A program made the position numbers and the translations under genes. From Tepidicella xavieri (lineage in GTDB: Bacteria; Pseudomonadota; Gammaproteobacteria; Burkholderiales; Burkholderiaceae_C), in assembly GCF_004363315.1 (NCBI RefSeq), contig NZ_SNYL01000002.1, forward strand, positions 232,095 through 296,094: a DNA stretch of 64,000 bases, written 5' to 3'. This document shows, in pieces, positions 9,735-18,563 of this stretch; within the stretch, counting starts at the first letter, position 1; the number at the start of each line of letters is the position of its first letter. The notes beneath the pieces were generated by a model. It did no database searches and was not told where the DNA came from. It saw only the letters and a list, made by a program, of their open reading frames with translations.

Positions 9735-10022
9735 TCAGTCGTTCCAGTTCACCACCGGCCCGAGCTTGCGCTCGGCCAAAAACACGGCTTCGCGCAAGCT
9801 CAGGGCCATGCCGCCGTCGAGCCAGGGCGTGTCCAGCCGGGGCAGATGGTAGCGCACGTAGTAGCATTCGGCGCGGCGGTCTTCGGCGAGTTCGGGCGGA
9901 TCTTCCGGATCGTGGGTGCCCTGCAGGATGTGGTGGCGCACGATGCGCACCGGGCAGACCGTGACGCCGCCAAAAAACCATTGACCCTGCTTGACGGCGG
10001 GCAGCTCATCGACAGTCACCAT
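9735..10022 (-). CDS. Conserved-looking 95-residue protein of unknown function
   Basis: I do not recognise the family. The start is ATG 10022 because AAGGAG lies 8 nt upstream; a longer in-frame reading to 10163 has no such support. The protein is soluble, has no signal peptide or membrane segment, and carries a C-terminal-half motif with CYYVRYHLPRLDTPW followed by ALSLREAVFLAERKLGPVV, which looks like a folded globular protein and not a spurious reading. It is 100 bp upstream of the diguanylate cyclase in the same direction, with the SD-masking hairpin in between, and divergent from selO. Confidence 0.65.
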   Translation of the reverse strand: MVTVDELPAVKQGQWFFGGVTVCPVRIVRHHILQGTHDPEDPPELAEDRRAECYYVRYHLPRLDTPWLDGGMALSLREAVFLAERKLGPVVNWND

Positions 10023-10149
10023 GGGCGGGCTCCTTGCAAGGAAACGAGACCAATGTGCCTGGTCATCGTAACCCGACCTGGCGCGACCCAGACATTGGGG
10101 CAAGCCCGCACCGCAAAACCCCGAACGCCACAGGCCCTTGCCAGAGGCG

Positions 10150-10155
10150 GACAAT
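10150..10155 (+). promoter_or_regulatory. Putative -10 box GACAAT for leaderless selO mRNA
   Basis: GACAAT ends six bases before ATG 10162, so the predicted +1 coincides with the start codon. No Shine-Dalgarno is present between them. Confidence 0.4.
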
Positions 10156-10161
10156 CCCCCC

Positions 10162-11706
10162 ATGAACCAGCGCCTGCCGCCCGCCGCCGCTCCCGACCTG
10201 GGGCTGACCTTCGACCACAGCTACGTCCGCGAACTCCCGGGGCTGTATGTGCCCTGGCAGCCCAGCCCGGCGCCTGCGCCGCGTTGGCTGCGTTTCAATG
10301 AGGCGCTGGCCGAAGCGCTGGGGCTGGATGCGCAACGGCTCGGCGGCCCCGAAGGGTTGGCCGTTTTCTCGGGCCAGGCAGTGCCCGCTGGCGCGCAACC
10401 GGTGGCGCTGGCGTATGCCGGCCACCAATTCGGCGGCTTTTCGCCGCAGCTCGGCGATGGCCGCGCGCTGCTGCTGGGTGAGTTCATCGACCGCCATGGG
10501 CAACGCCACGACCTGGCCTTCAAAGGCAGCGGCCCCACGCCGTTTGCCCGCGGCGGCGACGGCAAGGCCGCCGTCGGGCCGGTGCTGCGCGAATACCTCA
10601 TCAGCGAAGCCATGCAGGCGCTGGGCATCCCCACCACCCGGGTGCTGGCGGCCGTGGCCACGGGCGAGACCATCTACCGCGACCGGCCCCTGCCCGGCGC
10701 CATCCTGACCCGAACCGCCGTCAGCCATCTGCGGGTGGGCAGCTTCCAGTTTCTGGCCGCCCGGGGCGACGTCGATGGGCTGCGCCGGCTGCTGCGCTAC
10801 GCGCTGGCGCGGCACGATGCCCCCATGGCCCAAGCCCTCGATGGCGCCGACGCCGCCAGCATCGCCCTGGGCCTGCTGCGCGGCGTGATGCAGCGGCAAG
10901 CCGCGTTGGTGGCCCGCTGGATGGGGGTGGGCTTCATCCACGGCGTGATGAACACCGACAACATGACCCTTTCCGGCGAGACCATCGACTACGGCCCTTG
11001 CGCCTTCATGGAGGTGCATGATCCCGAGACGGTGTTCAGCTCCATCGACTACCACGGCCGCTACGCCTACGGCAACCAGCCGGGGATTGCCCAATGGAAT
11101 CTGGCCCGCCTGGCCGAAGCGCTGCTGCCTGTGATGGACCTGCCCGCCGAGGCGGCCGTGGAACGCGCGACTGCCGTGATCCACGAGTACCCCGCCATCT
11201 ATCAAGCCCAGTGGCTGGCCGAGTGCCGGCGCAAGCTGGGCCTGCTGGACACCGGCGATGCCCGTGGCGACCAAGCCCTGGCCGATGCTTATCTGCAACT
11301 GCTGCATCGCTGGGAGGTGGACCACACCTGGGGCTTCCGCGCCTTGGCCGGCGTGCTGCGCAGCGGCCAACCCGAACCCACGGCGGCACTGACCGAATCG
11401 TTTGGCGCGGGCAGCGCCGAACTGCGGCCCTGGTTGCAACGCTGGTGGCAGCGGCTGAGCCGCCAAGACGGCAGCCTGCACGAGGCCGCCGACCGCATGG
11501 AGGCGGCCAACCCCTTGGTGATTCCGCGCAACCACTTGGTGGAAGCCGCTTTGGAAGCCGCCAGCGCCGACGCCAATCTGCGCCCGTTCGAGGCACTGCT
11601 GCAAGCCGTGCGCCGCCCCTTCGACGCGGGGCAGGCCGGCACCGTCTGGGCTCGGCCGGCCACGGCTCAGCAGCGCCAAGGCTACCAAACGTTTTGTGGC
11701 ACCTGA
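10162..11706 (+). CDS. selO: Protein adenylyltransferase SelO (YdiU/UPF0061)
   Basis: Pseudokinase-fold enzyme that transfers AMP from ATP to Ser, Thr and Tyr of target proteins, linked in other bacteria to redox stress responses. 514 residues, close to the usual length. Family blocks are all present: YAGHQFGGFSPQLGDGRA (85-102), KGSGPTPFARGGDGKAA (Lys121 onward, nucleotide binding), HGVMNTDNM (260-268, with the catalytic Asp266) and IDYGPCAFM, the DFG-like metal site. Unlike eukaryotic SELENOO there is no selenocysteine; a single Cys lies near the C-terminus (YQTFCGT). The ATG at 10162 fits the family start and has a -10-like box directly before it. Confidence 0.95.
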   Translation: MNQRLPPAAAPDLGLTFDHSYVRELPGLYVPWQPSPAPAPRWLRFNEALAEALGLDAQRLGGPEGLAVFSGQAVPAGAQPVALAYAGHQFGGFSPQLGDGRALLLGEFIDRHGQRHDLAFKGSGPTPFARGGDGKAAVGPVLREYLISEAMQALGIPTTRVLAAVATGETIYRDRPLPGAILTRTAVSHLRVGSFQFLAARGDVDGLRRLLRYALARHDAPMAQALDGADAASIALGLLRGVMQRQAALVARWMGVGFIHGVMNTDNMTLSGETIDYGPCAFMEVHDPETVFSSIDYHGRYAYGNQPGIAQWNLARLAEALLPVMDLPAEAAVERATAVIHEYPAIYQAQWLAECRRKLGLLDTGDARGDQALADAYLQLLHRWEVDHTWGFRALAGVLRSGQPEPTAALTESFGAGSAELRPWLQRWWQRLSRQDGSLHEAADRMEAANPLVIPRNHLVEAALEAASADANLRPFEALLQAVRRPFDAGQAGTVWARPATAQQRQGYQTFCGT

Positions 11707-11741
11707 TAGGGGCGCCCGCGCCACCCAAAAGCCCAAGACGC

Positions 11742-11747
11742 TACCAT
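11742..11747 (+). promoter_or_regulatory. Putative -10 box TACCAT before the TerB-like gene
   Basis: TACCAT ends seven bases before ATG 11755, the same geometry as the glnS, selO, aroQ and Trm112-like genes. There is no ribosome binding site. Confidence 0.3.
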
Positions 11748-11754
11748 CCCACCC

Positions 11755-12237
11755 ATGCTGAGAACCCTCAAGGAATTTTTCGATCAACTCGCCCGCCAGC
11801 TAGACGCCCCTGCGGCAGGCAGCCCCGGCCCGGCGGCCGACCACGCGCTGGAACTGGCCACGGCCGTGCTGCTCGTGGACGTGATGCGGGCCGAGCCCAC
11901 CATGGGCGAGGCCGAGCGCGACGCGGTGCTGCTGGCGCTGCGGCGCAAGTTTCACCTGACCGATGACGAACTCGCCCGCCTGCTGGACCTGGCGCACGAA
12001 ACCGCCCGCACCAGCAACGACTACTACCAATTCACCAACCGCCTCAACGAGCGCTTCACCCAGGCCCAAAAGATCCAAGTCATCGAAGCCATGTGGGAAG
12101 TGGCCTATGCCGACGGCACCGTCTCCGCGCTGGAAAACCACATCATCAGCAAGGTGGCAGGCTTGCTGCACGTCACGCACGGCGAGTACATCGCCGCCAA
12201 GCTGCGGGCGCAGGAAAACGCGGGGCTGCGTGGCTGA
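11755..12237 (+). CDS. TerB-family (tellurite resistance/co-chaperone-like) protein
   Basis: A 160-residue soluble, all-helical protein of the TerB/DjlA-like fold. It shows the repeated acidic-helix pattern: LATAVLLVDVMRAEPTMGEAERDAVLLALRRKFHLTDDE, then FTQAQKIQVIEAMWEVAYADGTVSALENHIISKVAGLLHVTHGEYIAAK (described here by its YADGT and ENHIISKVA blocks), which corresponds to the metal-binding helices of TerB proteins. Chromosomal single copies without terCDE are widespread in Burkholderiales and need not confer tellurite resistance. It lies between selO and an EamA transporter with only 6 bp before the latter, so it is probably co-transcribed with it. Confidence 0.85.
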   Translation: MLRTLKEFFDQLARQLDAPAAGSPGPAADHALELATAVLLVDVMRAEPTMGEAERDAVLLALRRKFHLTDDELARLLDLAHETARTSNDYYQFTNRLNERFTQAQKIQVIEAMWEVAYADGTVSALENHIISKVAGLLHVTHGEYIAAKLRAQENAGLRG

Positions 12238-12243
12238 GCCTGC

Positions 12244-13140
12244 ATGAGTGCCGCGCTGACCGCCGAATTCGTCCTGCTGGCTGCGCTGTGGGGCTCATCG
12301 TTTCTGTTCATGCTGCTCGGGGCCGCCGAGTTCGGCCCCTGGGCCACGGCCGGCCTGAGAGTGGCGGTGGCCAGCGCGGCGCTTCTGCCCGTGCTCGTCG
12401 CCGCAGGCCACTGGCCCACGCTGCGGCGCCATGCCCGGGCCATCCTGCTGATCGGCCTGGTCAACTCGGCCATCCCTTTTGCGCTCTACGCCTACGCGCT
12501 GCTGACCATTTCCACCGGGGTGTCGGCCATCCTGAACGCCACCACCCCGCTGTTCGGCGCTCTGGTGGCCTGGGCCTGGCTGAAGGACGCGCCGGGGCGC
12601 AGCCGCGCCGTGGGGCTGGGCATCGGCTTTGCCGGCGTGGTGCTCCTGTCCTGGCCCAAGGCCGATTTTTCGGCCGGAGGCACCGGCTGGGCGGTGCTGG
12701 CCTGCCTGGGGGCGGCCCTCAGCTATGGCGTGGCCGCCAGTTGCACCAAGCGCTATCTCACCGGCGTGCATCCGCTGGCCACGGCCACCGGCAGCCAGAT
12801 CGGCGCCACCCTGGGCCTGGCGCTGCCCACCGTCTGGTTCTGGCCCAGCCAAAACCCCGGCCCTCTGGCCTGGGGCTCGATCTTGGCGGTCGGCGTGCTG
12901 TGCACGGCGCTGGCCTACATCTTGTATTTCCGCCTGATCGAGAAGGCCGGCCCGAGCAAGACGCTGACCGTGACGTTTCTGATTCCTGTGTTTGCCATCG
13001 GCTATGGCGCCGTGCTCCTGGGCGAACCCATCACCGGCCCGATGGTGGCAGGCGGCGCCGTGATTCTGGCCGGCGTGGCGCTGGCCACCGGCTGGGCGCG
13101 TTGGCCCCGGTCTGACAATGGCGCACAATCTCGCCCATGA
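12244..13140 (+). CDS. EamA/DMT-family exporter
   Basis: A 298-residue drug/metabolite-transporter superfamily permease with ten predicted hydrophobic helices arranged as two EamA repeats. The start of the first repeat is [20 protein letters not shown] and the end of each repeat carries the usual Gly-rich helix ([25 protein letters not shown]). Members export amino acids, metabolites or drugs; the substrate here cannot be told. It begins 6 bp after the TerB-like gene, and its TGA overlaps the ATG of aroQ by 4 nt, which suggests coupled translation with a shikimate-pathway enzyme. Confidence 0.9.
   Translation: MSAALTAEFVLLAALWGSSFLFMLLGAAEFGPWATAGLRVAVASAALLPVLVAAGHWPTLRRHARAILLIGLVNSAIPFALYAYALLTISTGVSAILNATTPLFGALVAWAWLKDAPGRSRAVGLGIGFAGVVLLSWPKADFSAGGTGWAVLACLGAALSYGVAASCTKRYLTGVHPLATATGSQIGATLGLALPTVWFWPSQNPGPLAWGSILAVGVLCTALAYILYFRLIEKAGPSKTLTVTFLIPVFAIGYGAVLLGEPITGPMVAGGAVILAGVALATGWARWPRSDNGAQSRP
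13124..13129 (+). promoter_or_regulatory. Putative internal -10 box CACAAT for aroQ
   Basis: CACAAT lies inside the 3' end of the EamA gene and ends seven bases before aroQ ATG 13137, so aroQ may have its own leaderless transcript besides read-through from upstream. Confidence 0.35.
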
Positions 13141-13592
13141 AGAAAATTCTCGTCCTCAACGGCCCCAACCTCAACCTGCTGGGCACGCGCGAACCCGAAC
13201 AATACGGCCACACCACCCTGGCCGATGTGGAGGCCCTGTGCCAGGAGGCCGGCGCGCGGCTGGGCTATGCGGTGGAGTGCTTCCAGAGCAACTGGGAAGG
13301 CGCGCTGATCGACAAAATCCACGAATACGGCCGGCTGTACAAGGCCGGCGAAGCGCTGGGTTGCGTGTTCAATCCCGGCGCATACACCCACACCTCCATC
13401 GCGCTGCACGACGCCATCAAGGGCGTGGATGGCCTGCCCGTGATCGAATGCCACATCTCCAACGTGCATGCGCGCGAAGCCTTTCGGCACCATTCATGGA
13501 TCTCGCCGGCCGCCGCCGGCATCGTGATCGGCTTCGGGGTGGACGGCTACCTCATCGCCCTCGAAGGGCTGGTGCGCAAGTACGGGCGCTGA
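13137..13592 (+). CDS. aroQ: Type II 3-dehydroquinate dehydratase
   Basis: Third step of the shikimate pathway: 3-dehydroquinate to 3-dehydroshikimate, in the cytoplasm as a dodecamer. 151 residues, the usual length. Signature N-terminus [22 protein letters not shown] with the flexible Arg loop and catalytic Tyr, then [17 protein letters not shown], and [18 protein letters not shown] carrying the catalytic His. Start ATG 13137 overlaps the EamA stop. The 3' end overlaps the convergent MFS gene by 41 bp (13552-13592). aroC of the same pathway lies about 1.2 kb further on the opposite strand. Confidence 0.96.
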   Translation: MKKILVLNGPNLNLLGTREPEQYGHTTLADVEALCQEAGARLGYAVECFQSNWEGALIDKIHEYGRLYKAGEALGCVFNPGAYTHTSIALHDAIKGVDGLPVIECHISNVHAREAFRHHSWISPAAAGIVIGFGVDGYLIALEGLVRKYGR

Positions 13593-14745
13593 CCCAGGCC
13601 GCGCCCGTGGCCAGCAGCGCCGCCCCGGTCGCGACCCAGAACACCGCGCTGAGCCCCCAGCGGCTGCTCACCCATCCACCCAGCAGGCCGGCCACCACCC
13701 CGGCCATGCCATAGCCCACCACCGAATAGAGGGCTTGCCCCCGGGCCTGGGTGCGGCCGGGGAAATGCTGGCTGACCCAGGCAATGCACACCGAATGATG
13801 CGCCGCGAACGTGATGGCGTGCGCCGCCTGCGCCAGAAACAGCACGCCCAGCCAATGCGGCCAGGCGGCCGTGGCCCACATGCGCAACACCGCCACCACC
13901 CCCGCCAGCACCAGCCAACCGCCCAGCGGCAGCACAGGCATCCAGCGGCCCTGCGTGAGAAACCAGCCGATTTCCACCACCACCGCGAAGGCCCACAGCA
14001 GACCGATGGTGGTTTTGCTGTAGCCCAACTCATGCAGGTACAGCGAAAAGAAGATGTAGATGAAGATGTGCGCCAGCACGTGCAGAAACAGCGACACGAA
14101 AAACCACCGCACCGCGGGCCGGGCCAGCACATGCCGCACGCTGACGGCATCGGCATGGGCATGCCGGGGCTCGCGGACCGAAGGCATGAACCAGACGCTG
14201 ACCACGACGGCCAGCAGGGTCCAGGCCGTCCAGGCGGGAAAACTGCCCATGCCATGGCGTTCGAACCACGCGCCGGCCAGCAGCACGGTCACCAGGAACC
14301 CCAGCGACCCCCACACCCTCACCCGCCCATAACGGCGCACGTCGATCCCCGCTTCGGTGCTGACCCGCTGGGCCAACACCGTCTCGCTCAGCGGCATCAT
14401 GCCGCTGGTGTGGGTGAACATCAGCAACAGCACCGCAAACAGCCCCACCACCCCCCATTCCACCCACAACGCCAGCGACGCCAGCAGGGCCAACAAGGCG
14501 CAATAGCGCAGCAGCCACACCCGGTGCCCGGTGTGGTCACTCAACCAGGCCCAGAGGTAAGGGGCAAACAGGCGCGTGGCCGACGGCAGCGAGGTCAGCA
14601 CGCCAATCGTCAGCAACCCGAGGCCCAGGTGATTCAGCCACAGCGGCAGATAGGGGTTGAAAAAGCCGACGTGAGCGAAATAACTCGCCGAGAGGGCCGC
14701 GAACGGCCACAGCGAGGCTTGCGCCGGCACAGTGGGGGAGCGCAC
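13552..14745 (-). CDS. MFS transporter (MFS_1-like/PPP-type)
   Basis: About 397 residues, twelve hydrophobic helices. The opening [28 protein letters not shown] and [28 protein letters not shown] blocks match the MFS_1_like group (HcaT/nucleoside-symporter-like) rather than classic drug efflux. The substrate is not known. There is no ATG: the readable starts are TTG 14751, GTG 14745 and GTG 14730; I give 14745 but the choice is open. It follows aroC by a very short gap, so the two are likely one operon. Its last 41 bp overlap the end of aroQ on the other strand, an unusual convergent overlap. Confidence 0.88.
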   Translation of the reverse strand: MRSPTVPAQASLWPFAALSASYFAHVGFFNPYLPLWLNHLGLGLLTIGVLTSLPSATRLFAPYLWAWLSDHTGHRVWLLRYCALLALLASLALWVEWGVVGLFAVLLLMFTHTSGMMPLSETVLAQRVSTEAGIDVRRYGRVRVWGSLGFLVTVLLAGAWFERHGMGSFPAWTAWTLLAVVVSVWFMPSVREPRHAHADAVSVRHVLARPAVRWFFVSLFLHVLAHIFIYIFFSLYLHELGYSKTTIGLLWAFAVVVEIGWFLTQGRWMPVLPLGGWLVLAGVVAVLRMWATAAWPHWLGVLFLAQAAHAITFAAHHSVCIAWVSQHFPGRTQARGQALYSVVGYGMAGVVAGLLGGWVSSRWGLSAVFWVATGAALLATGAAWVSARTCAPALRGR

Positions 14746-14763
14746 GCGCAACCGTCGTCCGGG

Positions 14764-15870
14764 TCAGCCGTTGCAGGGAGCCGACGCGGCAATCGGCCCG
14801 GGCGCCACGGCCACATCCCCACACTGCGCCCGATGGCGCAGCGCATGATCCATCAACACCAAGGCCAGCAACGCCTCGGCGATGGGGGTGGCACGAATGC
14901 CCACGCACGGGTCGTGACGGCCTTTGGTGATGACCTCGGTCGGCTGGCCCTGGGTGTCGATGCTGGGCCGCGGCACCAGAATGGAGCTGGTCGGCTTGAT
15001 GGCCAGCGTGACCTCGATGTCCTGCCCGGTGCTGATGCCCCCCAGCACCCCACCGGCCTTGTTGCCCACGAAGCCTTGGGGCGTCAGGGCATCGCCGTGG
15101 GTGCTGCCTGTGTCGGCCACGCTGGCGAAACCGGCACCGATTTCCACCCCTTTGACGGCATTGAGCCCCATCATGGCGTAGGCGATGTCGGCGTCGAGCT
15201 TGTCGTAGAGCGGCTGGCCCAGGCCGACGGGCACGTTCTGCGCCGTCACGCGCAGGCGGGCACCGCAGGAGTCGCCACGTTTGCGCAGCTCGGCCATGTA
15301 GGCTTCGAGCGCCGACACATCGGCCACCGGCGCGAAGAACGGGTTGTTCGGGACATGGTCCCAACTCTCGAAGGGGATGTCGATCTGGCCAATGGCCGTC
15401 ATGCAGCCGCGAAACGTGGTGCCGTATTTTTCCTTCAGCCACTTCTTGGCCACGGCACCGGCCGCCACGGTGGGTGCCGTCAGGCGGGCCGAAGAGCGAC
15501 CACCGCCGCGCGGGTCGCGGATGCCGTATTTGTGCCAGTAGGTGTAGTCGGCATGGCCTGGGCGGAAGGTCTGGACGATGTCGCCGTAATCTTTGCTGCG
15601 CTGGTCGGTGTTGTGGATGAGCAGGCAGATGGGGGTGCCCGTGGTCTTACCCTGGTACACGCCACTGAGGATCTGCACCTGATCGGGCTCGTTGCGCTGC
15701 GTCACGAACTTGCTGGTGCCCGGGCGGCGACGATCCAGATCGGGCTGGATATCGGCCTCGCTGAGCGGCATGCCCGGTGGGCAGCCGTCGATCACGCAGC
15801 CAATGGCCGGGCCGTGGGATTCACCGAAGTTGGTGACGCAAAACAGGGTGCCGAAGGTGTTGCCGCTCAT
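14764..15870 (-). CDS. aroC: Chorismate synthase
   Basis: Last step of the shikimate pathway: EPSP to chorismate, needing reduced FMN. 368 residues, normal length. Signatures: [25 protein letters not shown] at the start (GESHG with the catalytic His), [31 protein letters not shown] and the late [17 protein letters not shown]. It is read leftwards and followed closely by the MFS gene. A 34-bp gap separates it from the CBS-domain gene upstream, which is in the same direction. Confidence 0.97.
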   Translation of the reverse strand: MSGNTFGTLFCVTNFGESHGPAIGCVIDGCPPGMPLSEADIQPDLDRRRPGTSKFVTQRNEPDQVQILSGVYQGKTTGTPICLLIHNTDQRSKDYGDIVQTFRPGHADYTYWHKYGIRDPRGGGRSSARLTAPTVAAGAVAKKWLKEKYGTTFRGCMTAIGQIDIPFESWDHVPNNPFFAPVADVSALEAYMAELRKRGDSCGARLRVTAQNVPVGLGQPLYDKLDADIAYAMMGLNAVKGVEIGAGFASVADTGSTHGDALTPQGFVGNKAGGVLGGISTGQDIEVTLAIKPTSSILVPRPSIDTQGQPTEVITKGRHDPCVGIRATPIAEALLALVLMDHALRHRAQCGDVAVAPGPIAASAPCNG

Positions 15871-15904
15871 GGGTGGGGATTATCCCAGAGCGGCCGGGCC
15901 AGGC

Positions 15905-16363
15905 TCACGCCTTGGGGGCGGACTCTTCTTCCTCGGGCCAGTCGCGGATGTAGGCCTTGAGCATTTTGTTTTCGAAGTTCTGGCTGTCCACCACGGCCTT
16001 GGCCACGTCGTAGAAGCTGATCACGCCCATGAGCATCTTGTTGTCCATGACGGGCATGTAACGGGTGTGTTTTTCCAGCATCATCGGACGCACCTGCTCC
16101 AGATCGGTTTCGGAGGTGCAGCTCATGGGGTGATCGTCCATGACGCTGCGCACCGTGCCATTGCCCACGCTGCCGCCGTTCTTGGCGATGGTGTGCAGCA
16201 CCTCACGGAAAGTGAGCATGCCCACCAGATCGCCATGCTCCATGACGGCCAGCGAGCCAATGTCGTACTGGGCCATGGTCTCGACGGCGCGGACCAGGGA
16301 TTCGTCGGGGGACACGGTATAGAGCGTGCCACCCTTGACACGCAGAATGTCGCTGACTTTCAT
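15905..16363 (-). CDS. CBS-domain pair protein
   Basis: A 152-residue soluble protein made of two CBS modules (about 5-60 and 75-130), which normally bind adenosine nucleotides and regulate partner proteins. Typical phrases are LVRAVETMAQYDIGSLAVMEHGDLVGMLTFREVL and TRYMPVMDNKMLMGVISFYDVAKAVV. The ATG at 16363 is chosen because GGAGAG lies at the right distance; an in-frame extension to 16540 runs into the divergent metY gene. Its partner cannot be named. It shares an 85-bp divergent promoter region with metY, so the two could answer to the same signal. Confidence 0.9.
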   Translation of the reverse strand: MKVSDILRVKGGTLYTVSPDESLVRAVETMAQYDIGSLAVMEHGDLVGMLTFREVLHTIAKNGGSVGNGTVRSVMDDHPMSCTSETDLEQVRPMMLEKHTRYMPVMDNKMLMGVISFYDVAKAVVDSQNFENKMLKAYIRDWPEEEESAPKA

Positions 16364-16448
16364 GGGATCTCTCCTCTGTCGCCGCTGTGGCGGATACGGT
16401 GTCAAATATAGCCCACAATTGCGCTTGCACACACCCAGAGGAGACCCC

Positions 16449-17750
16449 ATGGCAGGATACGCCGACCCCGGCTTCGACACGCTGGCGCTGCACGCCGGCG
16501 CCGCCCCCGACCCCGCCACCGGCGCGCGCGCCGTGCCCATTCACCTGAGCACGTCGTTCGTGTTCGAATCGAGCGACCACGCGGCCGCCCTGTTCAACCT
16601 GGAGCGATCCGGCCATGTGTACAGCCGCATCAGCAATCCCACCAACGCGGTGCTGGAGCAGCGCGTGGCGGCGCTGGAAGGCGGCATCGGCGGCATTGCG
16701 GTGGCCAGCGGCCAGGCGGCCCTGCACCTGAGCATTGCCACGCTCATGGGCGCGGGCTCGCACATCGTCGCGTCCACCGCGTTGTACGGCGGCAGCCAGA
16801 ACCTGCTGCACTACACGCTGCGGCGCTTCGGCATCGAGACCACGTTTGTGAAGCCCAGTGACATCGACGGCTGGCGTGCCGCCATCCGTCCCAACACCAA
16901 GTTGTTCTTCGGCGAGACCGTGGGCAACCCGGGGCTGGACGTGCTGGACATTCCGACCGTGGCCCAGATCGCCCACGAGGCCGGCGTGCCGCTGCTGGTG
17001 GACTCCACCCTGACCACGCCCTGGCTGATGAAGCCGCTGGACCTGGGCGCCGACATCGTCTACCACTCGGCCACCAAGTTCCTGAGCGGCCACGGCACGG
17101 TGGTGGGCGGCATCGTGGTGGACGGCGGCAGCTTCGACTGGGAGCGTTCGGGCAAATTCCCCGAACTCACCGCCCCTTACGAGGGCTTTCACCACATGGT
17201 GTTCAGCGAGGAATCCACCGTGGGCGCCTTCCTGCTGCGCGCCCGACGCGAGGGCCTTCGGGACTTTGGCGCCTGCATGAGCCCGCACACCGCCTGGCTG
17301 ATCCTGCAGGGCATCGAAACCCTGCCGCTGCGCATGGCCCGCCACATGAGCAACACCGAAAAGGTGGTGCAGTTCCTGGCCAGCCACCCCTTCGTGAGCC
17401 GCGTAGGCCACCCGCTGCTGGAGTCCCACCCCAGCCACGCGCTGGCGAAAAAGCTGCTACCACGCGGTGCCGGCAGCGTGTTCAGCTTCGACATGAAAGG
17501 CAGCCGCGAGCAAGGCAAGGCCTTCATCGAAAGCCTCAAACTCTTCAGTCATCTGGCCAACGTGGGCGACTGCCGCAGCCTGGTCATCCACCCTGCCAGC
17601 ACCACCCATTTCCGCATGACGGACGAGGCGCTGGCCGCCGCTGGCATCGGCCCGGGCACCATCCGCCTGTCCATCGGGCTGGAAGACCCGGACGACCTGA
17701 TCGACGACCTGAAGCGCGCCCTGAAAGCCGCAGAAAAGGCAGGAGCCTGA
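16449..17750 (+). CDS. metY: O-acetylhomoserine sulfhydrylase-type enzyme (PLP)
   Basis: PLP enzyme of the Cys/Met metabolism family that makes homocysteine (or methionine) from an O-acylhomoserine and sulfide or methanethiol. 433 residues, which matches MetY better than the about 390-400 residue MetZ/MetB group. It has the SRISNPTNAVLEQRVAALEGG block, the GETVGNPGLDVLDI block and the PLP lysine in HSATKFLSGHG (Lys210). The C-terminal SVGDCRSLVIHPASTTHF-type motif reads ANVGDCRSLVIHPASTTH. Start ATG 16449 has AGAGGAGA just upstream. O-succinylhomoserine use (MetZ) cannot be excluded. It heads a likely operon with an alpha/beta hydrolase (2-bp gap) and a cytochrome P450. Confidence 0.9.
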   Translation: MAGYADPGFDTLALHAGAAPDPATGARAVPIHLSTSFVFESSDHAAALFNLERSGHVYSRISNPTNAVLEQRVAALEGGIGGIAVASGQAALHLSIATLMGAGSHIVASTALYGGSQNLLHYTLRRFGIETTFVKPSDIDGWRAAIRPNTKLFFGETVGNPGLDVLDIPTVAQIAHEAGVPLLVDSTLTTPWLMKPLDLGADIVYHSATKFLSGHGTVVGGIVVDGGSFDWERSGKFPELTAPYEGFHHMVFSEESTVGAFLLRARREGLRDFGACMSPHTAWLILQGIETLPLRMARHMSNTEKVVQFLASHPFVSRVGHPLLESHPSHALAKKLLPRGAGSVFSFDMKGSREQGKAFIESLKLFSHLANVGDCRSLVIHPASTTHFRMTDEALAAAGIGPGTIRLSIGLEDPDDLIDDLKRALKAAEKAGA

Positions 17751-17752
17751 CC

Positions 17753-18559
17753 ATGATGATCGACGTGCACGGCGCCCCCCTCTACGCCTACACCGGCGGC
17801 AAGCCCTTCGACCCGGCCAAGCCCACGGTCGTATTCATCCACGGCCTGCTCAACGACCACAGCGTGTGGATTCTGCAGAGCCGCTACCTGGCCCATCACG
17901 GCTGGAACGTGCTGGCCATCGACCAGCCCGGCCACGGCAAGAGCGGCGGCGAGGCCCCTGCCACCGTTCAGGAGGCTTCCCGCGCCGTGCTCGGCCTGCT
18001 CGACGCGCTGAAAATTGACCAAGCCGCGCTGGTGGGCCACAGCTTCGGCTCGCTGATCGCGCTGCAGACCGCGGCCGACGCGCCCGAACGGGTGAGCCAC
18101 TTGGTGATGGTGGGCACCGCCTACCCCATGAAGGTGTCCCCCGCGCTGCTGGACAGTTCGCTCAACCAGCCCATGAAGGCCATCGACATGGTCAACGTGT
18201 TCAGCCACTCCACCCTGGCGCCGCCGCCTTCGGCCTTGGGGCCGGGCACCTGGCTGCTGGGCGGCTCCAAGGCGCTGATGCGGCGGGTGTTGGCCAGCAA
18301 CCCGCGGGTCAATGTGTTCCACCGGGGCTTCGTGGCCTGCGACAGCTACGACCAGGGCGAACAGGCCATGGAACGGGTGCAGTGCCCAACCCTGTTCATC
18401 CTCGGCACGCAAGACCAGATGACGCCCCCCAAAGCCGCGCAAACGCTGATCGGCCGCGCCCGTCATGCCCAGACCGTGCGACTGCGCGCCGGCCACTCCC
18501 TCATGACCGAAGACCCCGACGGCGTGCTGATGGCGCTGCGGCGCTTCCTCCAGGGCTAA
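17753..18559 (+). CDS. Alpha/beta-fold hydrolase
   Basis: A 268-residue cytosolic hydrolase. Oxyanion-hole motif FIHGLL near residue 28, nucleophile elbow GHSFGS (Ser97), acid Asp221 in LGTQDQMTPP and catalytic His248 in RAGHSLMTED complete the triad. A variable lid around residues 125-190 is rich in Pro and Ser. Substrate unknown. It starts 2 bp after metY and ends 4 bp before the P450 gene, so it is probably translated from a shared mRNA. The start could be Met1 or Met2, which are adjacent. Confidence 0.9.
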   Translation: MMIDVHGAPLYAYTGGKPFDPAKPTVVFIHGLLNDHSVWILQSRYLAHHGWNVLAIDQPGHGKSGGEAPATVQEASRAVLGLLDALKIDQAALVGHSFGSLIALQTAADAPERVSHLVMVGTAYPMKVSPALLDSSLNQPMKAIDMVNVFSHSTLAPPPSALGPGTWLLGGSKALMRRVLASNPRVNVFHRGFVACDSYDQGEQAMERVQCPTLFILGTQDQMTPPKAAQTLIGRARHAQTVRLRAGHSLMTEDPDGVLMALRRFLQG

Positions 18560-18563
18560 AGCC

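Noticed and set aside
10162..11706. Selenocysteine in SelO
   Set aside because: No in-frame UGA near the C-terminus; it ends with a normal Cys-Gly-Thr and TGA.
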